DNA of 54,409 nt, from NCBI RefSeq assembly GCF_001297125.1, contig NZ_LHPC01000008.1, positions 1 through 54,409 on the forward strand, given 5' to 3'. The notes under the pieces are model-generated. The model saw only the letters and a list, made by a program, of their open reading frames with translations, searched no databases and had not been told where the DNA came from. Origin of the DNA: Pseudomonas sp. RIT-PI-q (lineage in GTDB: Bacteria > Pseudomonadota > Gammaproteobacteria > Pseudomonadales > Pseudomonadaceae). Shown here piece by piece: positions 8,097-16,471 of this stretch. The position numbers and the translations under genes are program-made. Each line of letters begins with the position of its first letter. The first letter of the stretch is position 1.

Positions 8097-9368
8097 ATGA
8101 AAAAAGTAATGCTCAAAACCACCCTTAGCCTCGCCGTTACCTTGGCATCCACCCAAATCTTCGCAAGTGGCTTTGCCCTGAACGAACAAAGCATCAGCGG
8201 GATGGGTACAGGTTTTGCTGGGCGATCTTCATCTGCCGATGACGCATCCACCATTTTTGGCACCCCTGCCGGCATGTCTCGCCTCAAACGCGAACAAGTA
8301 ACCGGCGGTGTTGCATTTATCGATGCACACACTGACATCAGTGATGCCAGCTCCCGTCCGAACGGTGGTACGAACAAAGGTGACATGGTTCCTTTCATGG
8401 GCGTACCGATGGGCTACTACGTCAAGCCAATCGATGACCAGTGGGCCTTCGGCATCGGCGTGTACGCCCCATTCGGCCTGGTGACCGACTACGAGAACGG
8501 CTTTGCCGGTCGTTACTTCGGCAGCAAGAGCGAAGTCAAGATCGTCACCCTCCAGCCAACCGTCAGCTACGCCTTCAACGACAAGGTGTCCATCGGTTTC
8601 GGCCCGACCATCAACCGCATCGACGGCAAGCTGGAATCGAACCTGTCGCTGAACCCGCTGGCACCGGACGGCGAAGTCAAGATCAAGGGTGACGACACCG
8701 CGCTGGGCTACAACGTTGGTATCCTGGTTCAAGCCACCGACCGCACCAGCGTCGGCCTGACTTACCACTCGAAAGTGAAGTACAAGCTCGAGGGTAATAC
8801 CAAGGTTAACTACGGCCTGCTGGGTGCCCTGGGTCAGAACCCGAACCAGAAGTTCGACGCTTCGCTGGACATCACGACGCCTGAGTCGGTCGACTTCTCG
8901 GTTACCCACAAACTGGACGACCAGTGGACCCTCTACGCAGGCAGCACCTGGACTCGCTGGAGCCGCCTGAAAGAAATCACCGTCGAGAACGAAGGCGTTC
9001 CTGCCGCTCTGGCCGCACGCGGGTTCGGCACTATCACCGAAGAGCAGAACTGGCACGACACCTGGGCTCACGCCATCGGTGCTTCCTACCAGTTGAACAA
9101 GCAATGGGTGCTGCGTACCGGCCTGTCCGTTGACCAGGCACCGACCAACAACGAAAACCGCTCCCCACGCATCCCGACTGGCGATCGCACGATCTTGAGC
9201 CTGGGTGCCGGCTGGAGCCCGACCGACGACCTGACCATCGACGTGGCGTATTCGTACCTGCGTGAAGAGGCGGTCAAGGTCAACGACAACAACGGCCGCC
9301 GGGCCTACAGCGCCAAGTATGAAAACTATGCAAATGGTTTGGGTGTGGGCGCGACTCCCCGCTTCTGA
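8097..9368 (+). CDS. FadL/OmpP1-type outer-membrane hydrophobic-substrate channel
   Basis: Predicted 423-residue outer-membrane beta-barrel. A signal peptide (MKKVMLKTTLSLAVTLASTQIFA) is followed by the family N-terminus SGFALNEQSISGMGTGFAGRSSSADDASTIFGTPAGM, the hatch region that plugs the barrel and carries the NPA-like turn. Alternating strands fill the rest and the chain ends in Phe (ATPRF), as outer-membrane barrels do. FadL relatives import long-chain fatty acids or aromatic hydrocarbons by lateral diffusion; the substrate here is not evident. AGGAG lies 8 bases before the ATG. It is monocistronic and ends at a strong bidirectional terminator. Confidence 0.92.
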   Translation: MKKVMLKTTLSLAVTLASTQIFASGFALNEQSISGMGTGFAGRSSSADDASTIFGTPAGMSRLKREQVTGGVAFIDAHTDISDASSRPNGGTNKGDMVPFMGVPMGYYVKPIDDQWAFGIGVYAPFGLVTDYENGFAGRYFGSKSEVKIVTLQPTVSYAFNDKVSIGFGPTINRIDGKLESNLSLNPLAPDGEVKIKGDDTALGYNVGILVQATDRTSVGLTYHSKVKYKLEGNTKVNYGLLGALGQNPNQKFDASLDITTPESVDFSVTHKLDDQWTLYAGSTWTRWSRLKEITVENEGVPAALAARGFGTITEEQNWHDTWAHAIGASYQLNKQWVLRTGLSVDQAPTNNENRSPRIPTGDRTILSLGAGWSPTDDLTIDVAYSYLREEAVKVNDNNGRRAYSAKYENYANGLGVGATPRF

Positions 9369-9406
9369 TGATTCGCGGCGAGGCTGAACCCCTCGCCGCC
9401 CGAATC

Positions 9407-9446
9407 AAAAAAGCCCCGCTCTCTTGTTCAGAGGCGGGGCTTTTTT
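9407..9446. terminator. Bidirectional terminator between fadL-type gene and gpx
   Basis: AAAAAAGCCCCGC pairs with GCGGGGCTTTTTT, giving a strong stem with a U-tract on both strands. It serves the plus-strand fadL-type gene and the minus-strand peroxidase that converge here. A second GC-rich hairpin (9371-9405, arms around GGCGAGG/CCTCGCC) directly precedes it. Confidence 0.9.
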
Positions 9447-9457
9447 GTGGGCGGCGA

Positions 9458-10024
9458 TCAGGGGGTGGACGCCCGCGGCGGCGAAGCCAGGGCCTTCTCC
9501 ACCGCTTCAATGAACTCGGGATCGTCGGGCTTGGTCAGGCTGGAGAAATTGGCAATCACCTTGCCTTGGCGATCGACTACGTACTTGTAGAAGTTCCACT
9601 TCGGCGCGCTCGTCTGCTTGGCGAGAATCTTGAACAAGTGAGTGGCGCCCTCGCCGCGGACTTTCTGCGGCTCGGTCATGGTGAAGGTCACGCCGTAGTT
9701 CACGTAGCAAACCTTGGCGGTCTCTGCGCCGTCCTGGGACTCCTGCTTGAAGTCGTTAGACGGAACGCCAAGCACCTCCAGCCCCTGCTCCTTGTAACGC
9801 TGATTCAGCGCCTCAAGGCTTTTAAACTGCGGGGCGAAACCACAAAAGCTTGCGGTATTGACCACCACCAGCGGCTTGCCGGCGTAGCGCTGGCACAGGT
9901 CGATGGATTCATTGGCGCGCAACTTGGGCAATGAGCCTTGCAACAGTGCCGGGCACTCTGCCGCTTGAGCCAATCCGGTAAACGCTACCAGTAACGCGGG
10001 AACTGCCAACCAGCGCATCAGCAT
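9458..10024 (-). CDS. Periplasmic glutathione peroxidase family protein
   Basis: Thiol peroxidase of the GPx family, 188 residues, with an N-terminal signal peptide ([22 protein letters not shown]). The peroxidatic Cys61 is in [13 protein letters not shown]; it is Cys, not Sec, so thioredoxin-like reductants are more likely than glutathione. A conserved WNFYKYVVD motif supports the family. The start at 10024 is chosen because AAGGA lies 9 bases upstream and the signal peptide begins there; the frame is open to 10090. It is the last gene of a minus-strand run with the MarR regulator, the MFS transporter and the 40-residue peptide, which suggests a stress or detoxification unit. Confidence 0.9.
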   Translation of the reverse strand: MLMRWLAVPALLVAFTGLAQAAECPALLQGSLPKLRANESIDLCQRYAGKPLVVVNTASFCGFAPQFKSLEALNQRYKEQGLEVLGVPSNDFKQESQDGAETAKVCYVNYGVTFTMTEPQKVRGEGATHLFKILAKQTSAPKWNFYKYVVDRQGKVIANFSSLTKPDDPEFIEAVEKALASPPRASTP

Positions 10025-10079
10025 GTCGGTGCATCCTTCAGAGGTCGTCAGAAACGAAGTTACTCGCCCTTCTGTCCTG

Positions 10080-10202
10080 CTAGCAAGCACCCATGCCCAA
10101 CTGCATCAATGCCAGCCCGCCCTGGTGCCAGCCCCACCACGCCAGGGCCAGCAGCAAGGCGCCGACAGCGACTGCTGCTATCTGCGGCCAAAGACTGTTC
10201 AT
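10080..10202 (-). CDS. Small membrane peptide (40 aa), coupled to MFS gene
   Basis: Short reading frame ATG 10202 to TAG 10080, product [20 protein letters not shown] followed by [20 protein letters not shown]. It has one strongly hydrophobic helix (about residues 7-24), a Trp-rich border and a C-terminal Cys. Its ATG overlaps the MFS stop as ATGA (10199-10202), the translational-coupling arrangement used by the neighbouring operon, and it ends 55 bases before the peroxidase start. The conserved-looking helix and the overlap make it a likely real gene. It may assist or regulate the transporter, but that is inference. Confidence 0.65.
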   Translation of the reverse strand: MNSLWPQIAAVAVGALLLALAWWGWHQGGLALMQLGMGAC

Positions 10203-11407
10203 ATCGCACTCAGCCGGGTTTGCAGGCGCGCCACCGGCTGCTCACGCACCGGCCAGTTCAGCGCGGCGGCCAACAGACTCAAGAGAATCGCCACTTGCCA
10301 GATCAAGTCATAGCTCCCGGTTCGGTCATACACCACCCCGCCCAACCAGCCACCGAGGAATGAACCGAGCTGGTGAAACAGGAAAACGATCCCACCGAGC
10401 ATGGACAGGTTTCGCACGCCGAACAAGGTCGCCACAGTGCCGTTGGTCAAAGGCACTGTCGACAGCCACAGGAAGCCCATCATCATGCCAAACAGGTAGG
10501 CGGTGGTGGTCGTGACCGGCGCCCACAGGAACCACCCAATCACCACCGCTCGCAACAGATACAGAGCCGTGAGCAAACGCGGCTTGGACATCCGCCCACC
10601 GAGCCAGCCGGCGGTATAAGTACCGAAGATGTTGAACAAGCCGATCAGCGCCAGCACCGTGGTGCCCACCGTCGCCGGGAGATGCTGGTCCACCAGATAA
10701 GCCGGCAGGTGCACGCCGATAAACACCACCTGGAAACCGCAGACAAAAAAGCCGAACGCCAACAGCCAGAAACCCGAATGGGAGCAAGCCTCGCGCAGTG
10801 CTTCAGACAAGGTTTGTTCATGACCGAGCACGGGTAACGGCTTGTCCTTGAGCATGCTCACCAGTGGCACAATCAGCGCCACCAGCACGCCTAGCACCAG
10901 CAACGCGGCGGACCAACCGAGCCAGCCAATCAACCCGAGCGTACCGGGCAACATGGCGAACTGGCCGAAAGAACCGGCGGCGCTAGCAATGCCCATGCCC
11001 ATGCTGCGTTTCTCCGGCGGCACTGCGCGCCCGACCACACCGAGAATCACCGAAAACGAAGTGCCCGACAGGCCGAGACCAATCAAAAGGCCGGCACTCA
11101 GGGACAAGGTCGCAGCCGAATCCGACATGCCCATGAACACCAGTCCCAGCGCATACAGGACACCACCGACCGCCACCACTTTCGCCGCACCAAAGCGGTC
11201 GGCCAGCGCGCCGGTGAAGGGCTGCGCCAGGCCCCAGATCAGGTTCTGCAAGGCGATGGCAAAAGCAAACGTCTCACGCCCCCATCCGAACTCGGCGCTC
11301 ATCGGTGCCAGAAACAATCCGAAGCCGTGTCGCACCCCCAGAGACAACGCAAGAATCAGCGCACTCCCCACCAACACCCAACCGCAAGTACGCCACATCG
11401 AGGTCAT
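10199..11407 (-). CDS. Major facilitator superfamily transporter
   Basis: Inner-membrane transporter of 402 residues with about 12 hydrophobic helices. The pattern fits the MFS: a loop 2-3 motif near GALADRFGAAKVV, and a second-half copy near GWLGGRMSKPRLL. The similarity is to the monocarboxylate/oxalate-formate antiporter-like branch (GVRHGFGLFLAPMSAEFGWGRETFAFA); the substrate is unknown. ATG 11407 has GGAG 7 bases upstream; the frame is open to 11452, which would run through the operator. Downstream it overlaps the 40-residue peptide by 4 bases. It is probably controlled by the adjacent MarR protein through the palindrome at 11422. Confidence 0.88.
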   Translation of the reverse strand: MTSMWRTCGWVLVGSALILALSLGVRHGFGLFLAPMSAEFGWGRETFAFAIALQNLIWGLAQPFTGALADRFGAAKVVAVGGVLYALGLVFMGMSDSAATLSLSAGLLIGLGLSGTSFSVILGVVGRAVPPEKRSMGMGIASAAGSFGQFAMLPGTLGLIGWLGWSAALLVLGVLVALIVPLVSMLKDKPLPVLGHEQTLSEALREACSHSGFWLLAFGFFVCGFQVVFIGVHLPAYLVDQHLPATVGTTVLALIGLFNIFGTYTAGWLGGRMSKPRLLTALYLLRAVVIGWFLWAPVTTTTAYLFGMMMGFLWLSTVPLTNGTVATLFGVRNLSMLGGIVFLFHQLGSFLGGWLGGVVYDRTGSYDLIWQVAILLSLLAAALNWPVREQPVARLQTRLSAI

Positions 11408-11421
11408 TCTTATTCTCCGGT

Positions 11422-11439
11422 AGCGGGTATATACCCGCT
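11422..11439. promoter_or_regulatory. 18-bp perfect palindrome, candidate MarR operator
   Basis: AGCGGGTATATACCCGCT is a perfect palindrome located 15 bases upstream of the MFS start and 20 bases after the MarR stop. The same core (GTATATACCCGC) recurs just upstream of the MarR gene at 11868-11883, as expected for a regulator that controls both itself and the transporter. Confidence 0.7.
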
Positions 11440-11459
11440 TAAGATCGAACAACCCGGCA

Positions 11460-11864
11460 TCAAGCCAGTTCGTCCAGCAGCTTCAGCAACGTTTCGCGTT
11501 TCTCGGCTCCCAAGCGGTCAATCAAGCGCTGCTGCGCCGCTTCCCAGGCCGGCAAGGCTGCAGCGAGTCGGTCAGCACCAGCTTCGGTCAGCCGGACGAT
11601 ACGATTGCGCATGTCCTCGCCCTCGACCAGCATCACCAGCCCTTCGCCTTCCAGCACGCGCAGATTGCGCCCGAGCGTGCTGCGGTCCAGGCCCATGGCT
11701 TCGGCCAGGGTGGAAATACTCGGTTGATCCAGACGCTGCAGATTGCATAGCAAAGAATACTGGGCAACGTTGATCCCGAAGCCGTCGAGAGCGCCGTCGT
11801 AATGCCTGCTGACGCCACGGGCGGCGCGACGCAGGTTGATGCATAAACATTGGGAATCGAGCAT
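11460..11864 (-). CDS. MarR family transcriptional regulator
   Basis: Winged-helix repressor of 134 residues. The recognition region is SISTLAEAMGLDRSTLGRNLRVLEGEGLV (about 49-77), followed by the wing with EDMRNRIVRLTEAG, and dimerisation helices at both ends. MarR proteins bind palindromes as dimers and release them on small phenolic or oxidant ligands. Cys6 and Cys8 near the N-terminus could be redox-sensitive, but this is speculative. The ATG at 11864 is the only plausible start and has no Shine-Dalgarno; the operator copy ends 4 bases upstream, so the mRNA may be leaderless. It probably represses itself and the MFS gene. Confidence 0.88.
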   Translation of the reverse strand: MLDSQCLCINLRRAARGVSRHYDGALDGFGINVAQYSLLCNLQRLDQPSISTLAEAMGLDRSTLGRNLRVLEGEGLVMLVEGEDMRNRIVRLTEAGADRLAAALPAWEAAQQRLIDRLGAEKRETLLKLLDELA

Positions 11865-11867
11865 GGT

Positions 11868-11883
11868 GCGTGTATATACCCGC
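11868..11883. promoter_or_regulatory. Second MarR operator-like site, abutting the marR start
   Basis: GCGTGTATATACCCGC is an imperfect copy of the palindrome at 11422. It sits 4 bases upstream of the marR ATG, so a bound dimer would cover the start or -10 region. Confidence 0.6.
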
Positions 11884-11920
11884 GGTTAAATGAAAGCAAA
11901 TATTTGATGCATGTTACCCG

Positions 11921-11994
11921 TGTAGGAGCGCGGCTTGCCCGCGAAGGCGTCCTTGAGTGCGCCAAAAGCTTCGCGGGCAAGCCTCGCTCCTACA
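11921..11994. repeat. REP doublet overlapping the cobS stop codon
   Basis: Inverted arms TGTAGGAGCGCGGCTTGCCC (from 11921) and its partner (11969-11994, GCGGGCAAGCCTCGCTCCTACA). The TAG stop of cobS (11990-11992, minus strand) is part of the TGTAGGAG edge of the right arm. Confidence 0.85.
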
Positions 11995-12724
11995 CAATTA
12001 GTGCCAGCCCTACGAGCAATGCCATCTCCAGCAACTCCAGCAACGCACCAGCCGTATCGCCGGTCGTGCCACCCAAGCGCCGCACCATCACCTGCCGCAA
12101 CCAGACAAACACCAGCGCCGCCAGCACCAACGCCAACACCCCGCTGAAACCGGCAATCAGTACACAAGCCACCGCACTGACGCCCAACACCTGCTTACCG
12201 GCCAATCGCGGCAAGTGATCAGCCAACGCCTGCCCCAGTCCACCGGCGCGAACATACGGCGTGGTCAGAAATAGCCCCAACAGCGCAGCACGGCCAATCA
12301 AGGGAACGATGAGTAAAACAACGCCGTGCCCCTGCTCAATCAACGCCAGCAACGCCGCGAATTTGAGCAGCAACACCAGCACCAGCGTCACCACGGCAAT
12401 CGGGCCGCTGCGTGGGTCCTTCATGATCGTCAGCGTGCGCTCACGGTCGCCGAACCCGCCGAGCCACGCATCGGCGCTATCGGCCAGGCCATCAAGGTGC
12501 AGCGCACCACTGAGCAACACCCAAACCGTCAGCAACAACGCGGCGTGAAGCAACAACGGCGTGCCCAGCAACAGCCAATTCAGCGCCCACAAAATCGCGC
12601 CGAACAGCAGCCCTACCAGCGGATAAAACAGCAGCGACCGCCCCAATGCCTCAGGCGCCGGCATGCCTGGCAGACGTATCGGCAAGCTGCTCAGAAATTG
12701 CAGGGCGATCCAGAACGGCAACAT
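11990..12724 (-). CDS. cobS: Adenosylcobinamide-GDP ribazoletransferase (cobalamin synthase)
   Basis: Integral membrane enzyme of 244 residues that joins adenosylcobinamide-GDP to alpha-ribazole (phosphate), the last assembly step of cobalamin. Hydrophobic helices span most of the chain. The family motif around DGLADSADAWLGGFGDRERTLTIMKDPRSGPIA (about 76-108) carries the acidic metal-binding residues. It starts 2 bases after the cobC stop (TGACCATG) and is the last gene of the cob operon. The stop codon is provided by a REP unit (see 11921-11994). Confidence 0.93.
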   Translation of the reverse strand: MLPFWIALQFLSSLPIRLPGMPAPEALGRSLLFYPLVGLLFGAILWALNWLLLGTPLLLHAALLLTVWVLLSGALHLDGLADSADAWLGGFGDRERTLTIMKDPRSGPIAVVTLVLVLLLKFAALLALIEQGHGVVLLIVPLIGRAALLGLFLTTPYVRAGGLGQALADHLPRLAGKQVLGVSAVACVLIAGFSGVLALVLAALVFVWLRQVMVRRLGGTTGDTAGALLELLEMALLVGLALIV

Positions 12725-12726
12725 GG

Positions 12727-13296
12727 TCAGGACGCATCCTTTAATAAACCGCCAGATTCGACCGACAGCGAGAACAACGCACCGTGGCCGACTTCAACGT
12801 TGAGCAACTGTTCACGGGGCAGTCCCCGGGCCTGAGCCAGCAGCAAACGCATGACGCCGCCATGGCTGATCAGCAACACCCGCTCGCCCGCGTAAGCTGT
12901 GTGCAGACGCGCAACCGCAGCGAGCACGCGCGCCGAAAAATCCTCGACTCGCTCACCCTGAGGCGGTGTAAACGAATAAGGGTCGGCCCAGAACAATCCC
13001 AAGGCCTCGGCGTCGGTTTCCATCAGCGCCTTCGCGCTCTGCCCTTCCCAGTCGCCGAAGTGCAGCTCCTGCACATCCTTATCCAGCTGCACCGGCAACC
13101 CCAGTTGCGCGCCGAGCTCTTCAGCGAACCGTGCACAACGCTGCAACGGCGAACTGACCAGACGATCCCACGGCCCCTGCTCGATCACGGCGGCGCGCAT
13201 CTGCGCCCAGCCTTTGTCGGTCAACGCATCGTCGAGGCTGCCGCGCAGGCCGCCGCCGAGTTCGGTTTCGCCGTGGCGCAAAAGATCCAGGCGCAA
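12727..13296 (-). CDS. cobC: Alpha-ribazole phosphatase family protein (histidine phosphatase), start apparently damaged
   Basis: Histidine phosphatase of 189 residues; family members remove phosphate from alpha-ribazole-5'-phosphate or adenosylcobalamin-5'-phosphate. The catalytic RHG motif lies right at the N-terminus ([16 protein letters not shown]), and the second His is in [11 protein letters not shown]. No ATG or GTG is available near the start: the codon two before LRLD is AGG (13302-13300), where ATG would be expected by analogy with the other operon junctions. The remaining candidate is the TTG at 13296, preceded by AGGA only 2 bases away. The frame continues upstream to 13599 without a convincing start. 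Expression may be reduced, or the base may be an error; see the finding at 13301. Confidence 0.75.
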   Translation of the reverse strand: MRLDLLRHGETELGGGLRGSLDDALTDKGWAQMRAAVIEQGPWDRLVSSPLQRCARFAEELGAQLGLPVQLDKDVQELHFGDWEGQSAKALMETDAEALGLFWADPYSFTPPQGERVEDFSARVLAAVARLHTAYAGERVLLISHGGVMRLLLAQARGLPREQLLNVEVGHGALFSLSVESGGLLKDAS

Positions 13297-14354
13297 GGTC
13301 CTGCCGGACGATCCGCCACCGCAGCCTCGGCGAAGGTTGCCATCTGCCCGTGAAGATCGCAGGCCAGACGCAGCACCGGCACGGCCAACGCGGCACCGCT
13401 GCCCTCGCCCAGGCGCAGGCCGAGATCCAGCAACGGCTCGGCGTTGAGGGTTTCCAGTACAAAGCGATGACCTGGCTCGGCACCGCGATGCCCGAACAAC
13501 AGCCACTGCCGGCATTCGGGGTTCAAGCGCACCGCGACCAACGCGGCGACGCTGCAAATGAAGCCGTCCACCAACGCTGCGACACCTTCCTGGGAACACG
13601 CCAGATAGGCGCCGACCAGTGCGGCGATTTCAAAACCGCCGAGGTTGAACAGGGTTTGCAACGTGTCACCACGCTGAGCGCCATGCAAGGCCAACGCACG
13701 CTCGATGACCTGAGCCTTATGGCTCACGCCCGCCGCGTTCAGTCCGGTGCCCGGCCCGGCCAGATGCACCACCGGGCAATCGAGCAATGCACAAGCCAAG
13801 GCGCTGGCCGCAGTGGTATTGCCGATGCCCATCTCGCCGCCGATGAACAACTGCGCGCCCGCCGCAATGGCGCGCTGCACGCTGTCGCGTCCGGCCTGCA
13901 AGGCGAGTTCGCCCTGGGCCTGCGTCATCGCCGGACCGTCGACGAAATTCGCCGTGCCAGGGCCCACGTTCAGGTGACGCACACCCGGCAAATTCAACGC
14001 CGGGTTGACAGTGCCGAGGTCAACCACTTCAAGGGAAGCGCCCAACTGCCGTGCCAGCACGCTGATCGCCGCGCCGCCACTGACGAAGTTGTGCAGCATT
14101 TGTCCGGTGACTTCCGGGGGAAACGCCGACACCCCTTCGGCGACCACGCCATGATCGCCGGCAAAAATCGCGATCCACAGCTTATCGAGGCCCGGCTTGA
14201 CCTGCCCCTGCAACCCCGCCAATTGCACCGCTACCGACTCCAGTCGGCCGAGGGAACCGGCCGGCTTGGTCAGTTGCTGCTGACGCGCTGCGGCCTGCTC
14301 GACCGCTGCCGCATCGATCGGCTTGCACGGGTTCAGCCACCAGGATTGAGTCAT
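13221..14354 (-). CDS. cobT: Nicotinate-nucleotide-dimethylbenzimidazole phosphoribosyltransferase, with 26-residue run-on
   Basis: Produces alpha-ribazole-5'-phosphate from nicotinate mononucleotide and dimethylbenzimidazole. The enzyme fold is complete: [10 protein letters not shown] near the start, [23 protein letters not shown], and the catalytic Glu317 in [12 protein letters not shown]. Residue numbering agrees with the Salmonella enzyme. The chain is 377 residues, but the family is usually about 350. The last 26 ([20 protein letters not shown]...) are out-of-frame cobC sequence, and residue 351 is followed by GGA where TGA would end the protein exactly at 351. It overlaps cobU by ATGA at 14351-14354, and overlaps cobC by 76 bases through the run-on. 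Confidence 0.9.
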   Translation of the reverse strand: MTQSWWLNPCKPIDAAAVEQAAARQQQLTKPAGSLGRLESVAVQLAGLQGQVKPGLDKLWIAIFAGDHGVVAEGVSAFPPEVTGQMLHNFVSGGAAISVLARQLGASLEVVDLGTVNPALNLPGVRHLNVGPGTANFVDGPAMTQAQGELALQAGRDSVQRAIAAGAQLFIGGEMGIGNTTAASALACALLDCPVVHLAGPGTGLNAAGVSHKAQVIERALALHGAQRGDTLQTLFNLGGFEIAALVGAYLACSQEGVAALVDGFICSVAALVAVRLNPECRQWLLFGHRGAEPGHRFVLETLNAEPLLDLGLRLGEGSGAALAVPVLRLACDLHGQMATFAEAAVADRPAGPCAWIFCATAKPNSAAACAAASTMR

Positions 14355-14872
14355 AACGCAGTTCCTTTCAAAGTCAGGGGCAGGCCGGCGACGGTCAGGA
14401 CGACTCGCTGACAGCGCTCGGCCAGAGCTTGATGCAGCCAACCGGCTTCATCGACATAGCGGCGAGTCAATTCGCCCAGCGGCACGACACCCATTCCGGT
14501 CTCGTTGCTGACAAAAATGATTTCACCCGGCAGTGAGGTCAGGCAGTCCAGCAAGGCTTCTCGCTCGGCGCTGAGGCGCTCGGGGTTGTCGAGCATCAGC
14601 AGATTGGTCAGCCACAGGGTCAGGCAATCCACCAGCAGGCAACGCTCGGGACTGGCGGTTTCGCGCAGGATGCGGGCCAGTTCCAGGGGTTCTTCGATCA
14701 GCGCCCATTCGGCCGGTCGGCGGGCGCGGTGATGGGCCACCCGGTCGTTCATTTCACCGTCGAGGGGTTGGCTGGTGGCGATGTAGGTCACCTGGAGTTG
14801 GCTGTCTGTCGCGAGTTTTTCAGCCAGGCGGCTTTTGCCGGAGCGGGCGCCGCCGAGGATCAGTTGCAGCAT
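14351..14872 (-). CDS. cobU: Bifunctional adenosylcobinamide kinase / guanylyltransferase
   Basis: Cytoplasmic enzyme of 173 residues that phosphorylates adenosylcobinamide and then transfers GMP to it. The P-loop GGARSGKS is at residues 7-14. The guanylylated histidine lies in VAHHRARRP (His47 or His48), and [12 protein letters not shown] is a conserved later motif. ATG 14872 opens 147 bases after cobQ; that gap holds a REP doublet, the only sizeable break inside the operon. Its stop overlaps the cobT start as ATGA. Confidence 0.94.
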   Translation of the reverse strand: MLQLILGGARSGKSRLAEKLATDSQLQVTYIATSQPLDGEMNDRVAHHRARRPAEWALIEEPLELARILRETASPERCLLVDCLTLWLTNLLMLDNPERLSAEREALLDCLTSLPGEIIFVSNETGMGVVPLGELTRRYVDEAGWLHQALAERCQRVVLTVAGLPLTLKGTAL

Positions 14873-14903
14873 GGTTTATTCCTTAGCATCTTCGGTAAGG
14901 CGA

Positions 14904-15008
14904 CGGGCCTCATCGCGGGCGAGCCCGCTCCCACAAGGATCGAGGCAGTTCACAGATGTTTGTCCACCCACGGAACCTGTGGGAGCGGGCTTGCCCGCGA
15001 TGAGGCCG
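14904..15008. repeat. REP doublet inside the cob operon
   Basis: Arms CATCGCGGGCGAGCCCGCTC (within 14904-14935) and GAGCGGGCTTGCCCGCGATG (within 14978-15008) are inverted copies. They fill the cobQ-cobU gap. A stable hairpin here could change the amount of downstream message or protect the 3' end of the upstream part. Confidence 0.85.
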
Positions 15009-15019
15009 AATCAGCCACC

Positions 15020-16471
15020 TCAAAACCCACAAAGCTCACGCAACAGCGCGGTATCCAAATGCTTTTCCACCAAATCCGCCAGCCGCTCGATATCGCGCTC
15101 ACGCAACCCGTGGTAATCCACTTCCTGCACCTCCTGCAAACCGGCCCAACGCAACAGCGCACTGCACGCCGCTGGGGACTCGAACAGCCCATGCAGATAG
15201 GTGCCGAAAATCTGCCCATCGACACTTTGCGCGCCATCACAACGACCGTCATCCAACTGCACCGCAGCGTTTTCCAGCGCCGGCCCGGTGGTCACGCCGG
15301 CATGAATTTCATAGCCGCTGACCGGCGCATCTTCCAGCGCCAGACGCCCACGCACATTGCGCAATTGCTTCTCTTCTTCGAGTAGCGTCTCGAATGCCAG
15401 CAGCCCCAAACCGGCACTGGAGCCCGGCGCGCCTTCGAGACCCAGTGGGTCATGCACCTGCTCACCGAGCATTTGCAGACCGCCGCAAATCCCCAACACT
15501 TTGCCGCCATAGCGCAAATGCCGGGCGATGGCGGTGTCCCAGCCATTGGCCCGCAGATACGCCAGGTCACTGCGCACGCTTTTCGAGCCGGGAAGGATCA
15601 TCAGGTCGGCCGGCGGAATCGCCTGGCCGGGGCCGATGAACTGCAGGTCCACTTGCGGGTGCAGGCGCAGTGGATCGAAATCGGTGTGGTTGCTGATGCG
15701 CGGCAGCACCGGCACCACCACCTTCAGCACTTGGTCGGCCTTGTCGGTCTGGCGCTGATCGATACCGTCTTCGGCTTCCAAATGCAGGTCCATTACGTAG
15801 GGCAAGACGCCGATCACCGGTTTGCCAGTGCGCGTCTCCAGCCAGTCCAGACCGGGTTGTAGCAACGCGATGTCGCCGCGAAAACGGTTGATGATGAAAC
15901 CTTTGACCCGCGCCTGTTCGCTGGGCGACAGCAGTTCGAGGGTGCCCCCCAGCTGCGCGAAACCCCCGCCGCGATTGATGTCGGCGATCAGCACCACCGG
16001 GCAGTCGACCGCCTCGGCGAAGCCCATGTTGGCAATGTCGCCGGCACGCAGATTGATCTCGGCCGGCGAGCCTGCGCCTTCGACCATCACCACCGGAAAG
16101 GCTGCGCTCAACCGCGCATGGGAAGCCAGCACCGCCTGCATGGCGATGGCTTTGTAGTCGTGATAGGCGACGGCGTTCATCGTCGTGACCGCACGACCGT
16201 GAATGATCACTTGGGCGCCGGTGTCGCTGTTGGGCTTGAGCAGCACCGGGTTCATGTCAGTGTGCGGCTCAAGATTGGCGGCCTGGGCCTGTACGGCTTG
16301 CGCGCGACCGATCTCGCCACCGTCGGCAGTCACGGCACTGTTGAGCGCCATGTTCTGTGGTTTGAACGGGACGACGCTCACGCCCTGACGAACCACCCAA
16401 CGACACAACGCCGTCACCAGCGTGCTTTTACCGGCGTCGGATGTGGTGCCTTGCACCATCAACGTAGTCAT
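15020..16471 (-). CDS. cobQ: Adenosylcobyric acid synthase (glutamine-hydrolysing)
   Basis: Enzyme of 483 residues that amidates the b, d, e and g carboxylates of adenosylcobyrinic acid a,c-diamide, using glutamine and ATP. The N-terminal dethiobiotin-synthetase-like domain starts [17 protein letters not shown] with the nucleotide loop at about 8-17. The C-terminal class I glutaminase domain has its nucleophile Cys in [11 protein letters not shown], and a His/Glu pair near the end (YLHGLFES). Its ATG overlaps the cobD stop as ATGA (16468-16471). A REP doublet follows. Confidence 0.95.
   Translation of the reverse strand: MTTLMVQGTTSDAGKSTLVTALCRWVVRQGVSVVPFKPQNMALNSAVTADGGEIGRAQAVQAQAANLEPHTDMNPVLLKPNSDTGAQVIIHGRAVTTMNAVAYHDYKAIAMQAVLASHARLSAAFPVVMVEGAGSPAEINLRAGDIANMGFAEAVDCPVVLIADINRGGGFAQLGGTLELLSPSEQARVKGFIINRFRGDIALLQPGLDWLETRTGKPVIGVLPYVMDLHLEAEDGIDQRQTDKADQVLKVVVPVLPRISNHTDFDPLRLHPQVDLQFIGPGQAIPPADLMILPGSKSVRSDLAYLRANGWDTAIARHLRYGGKVLGICGGLQMLGEQVHDPLGLEGAPGSSAGLGLLAFETLLEEEKQLRNVRGRLALEDAPVSGYEIHAGVTTGPALENAAVQLDDGRCDGAQSVDGQIFGTYLHGLFESPAACSALLRWAGLQEVQEVDYHGLRERDIERLADLVEKHLDTALLRELCGF

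Noticed and set aside
13221..13301. Treating the CobT tail as a functional domain
   Set aside because: The 26 residues are the cobC reading frame shifted, with no family similarity; a lost stop is the simpler explanation.
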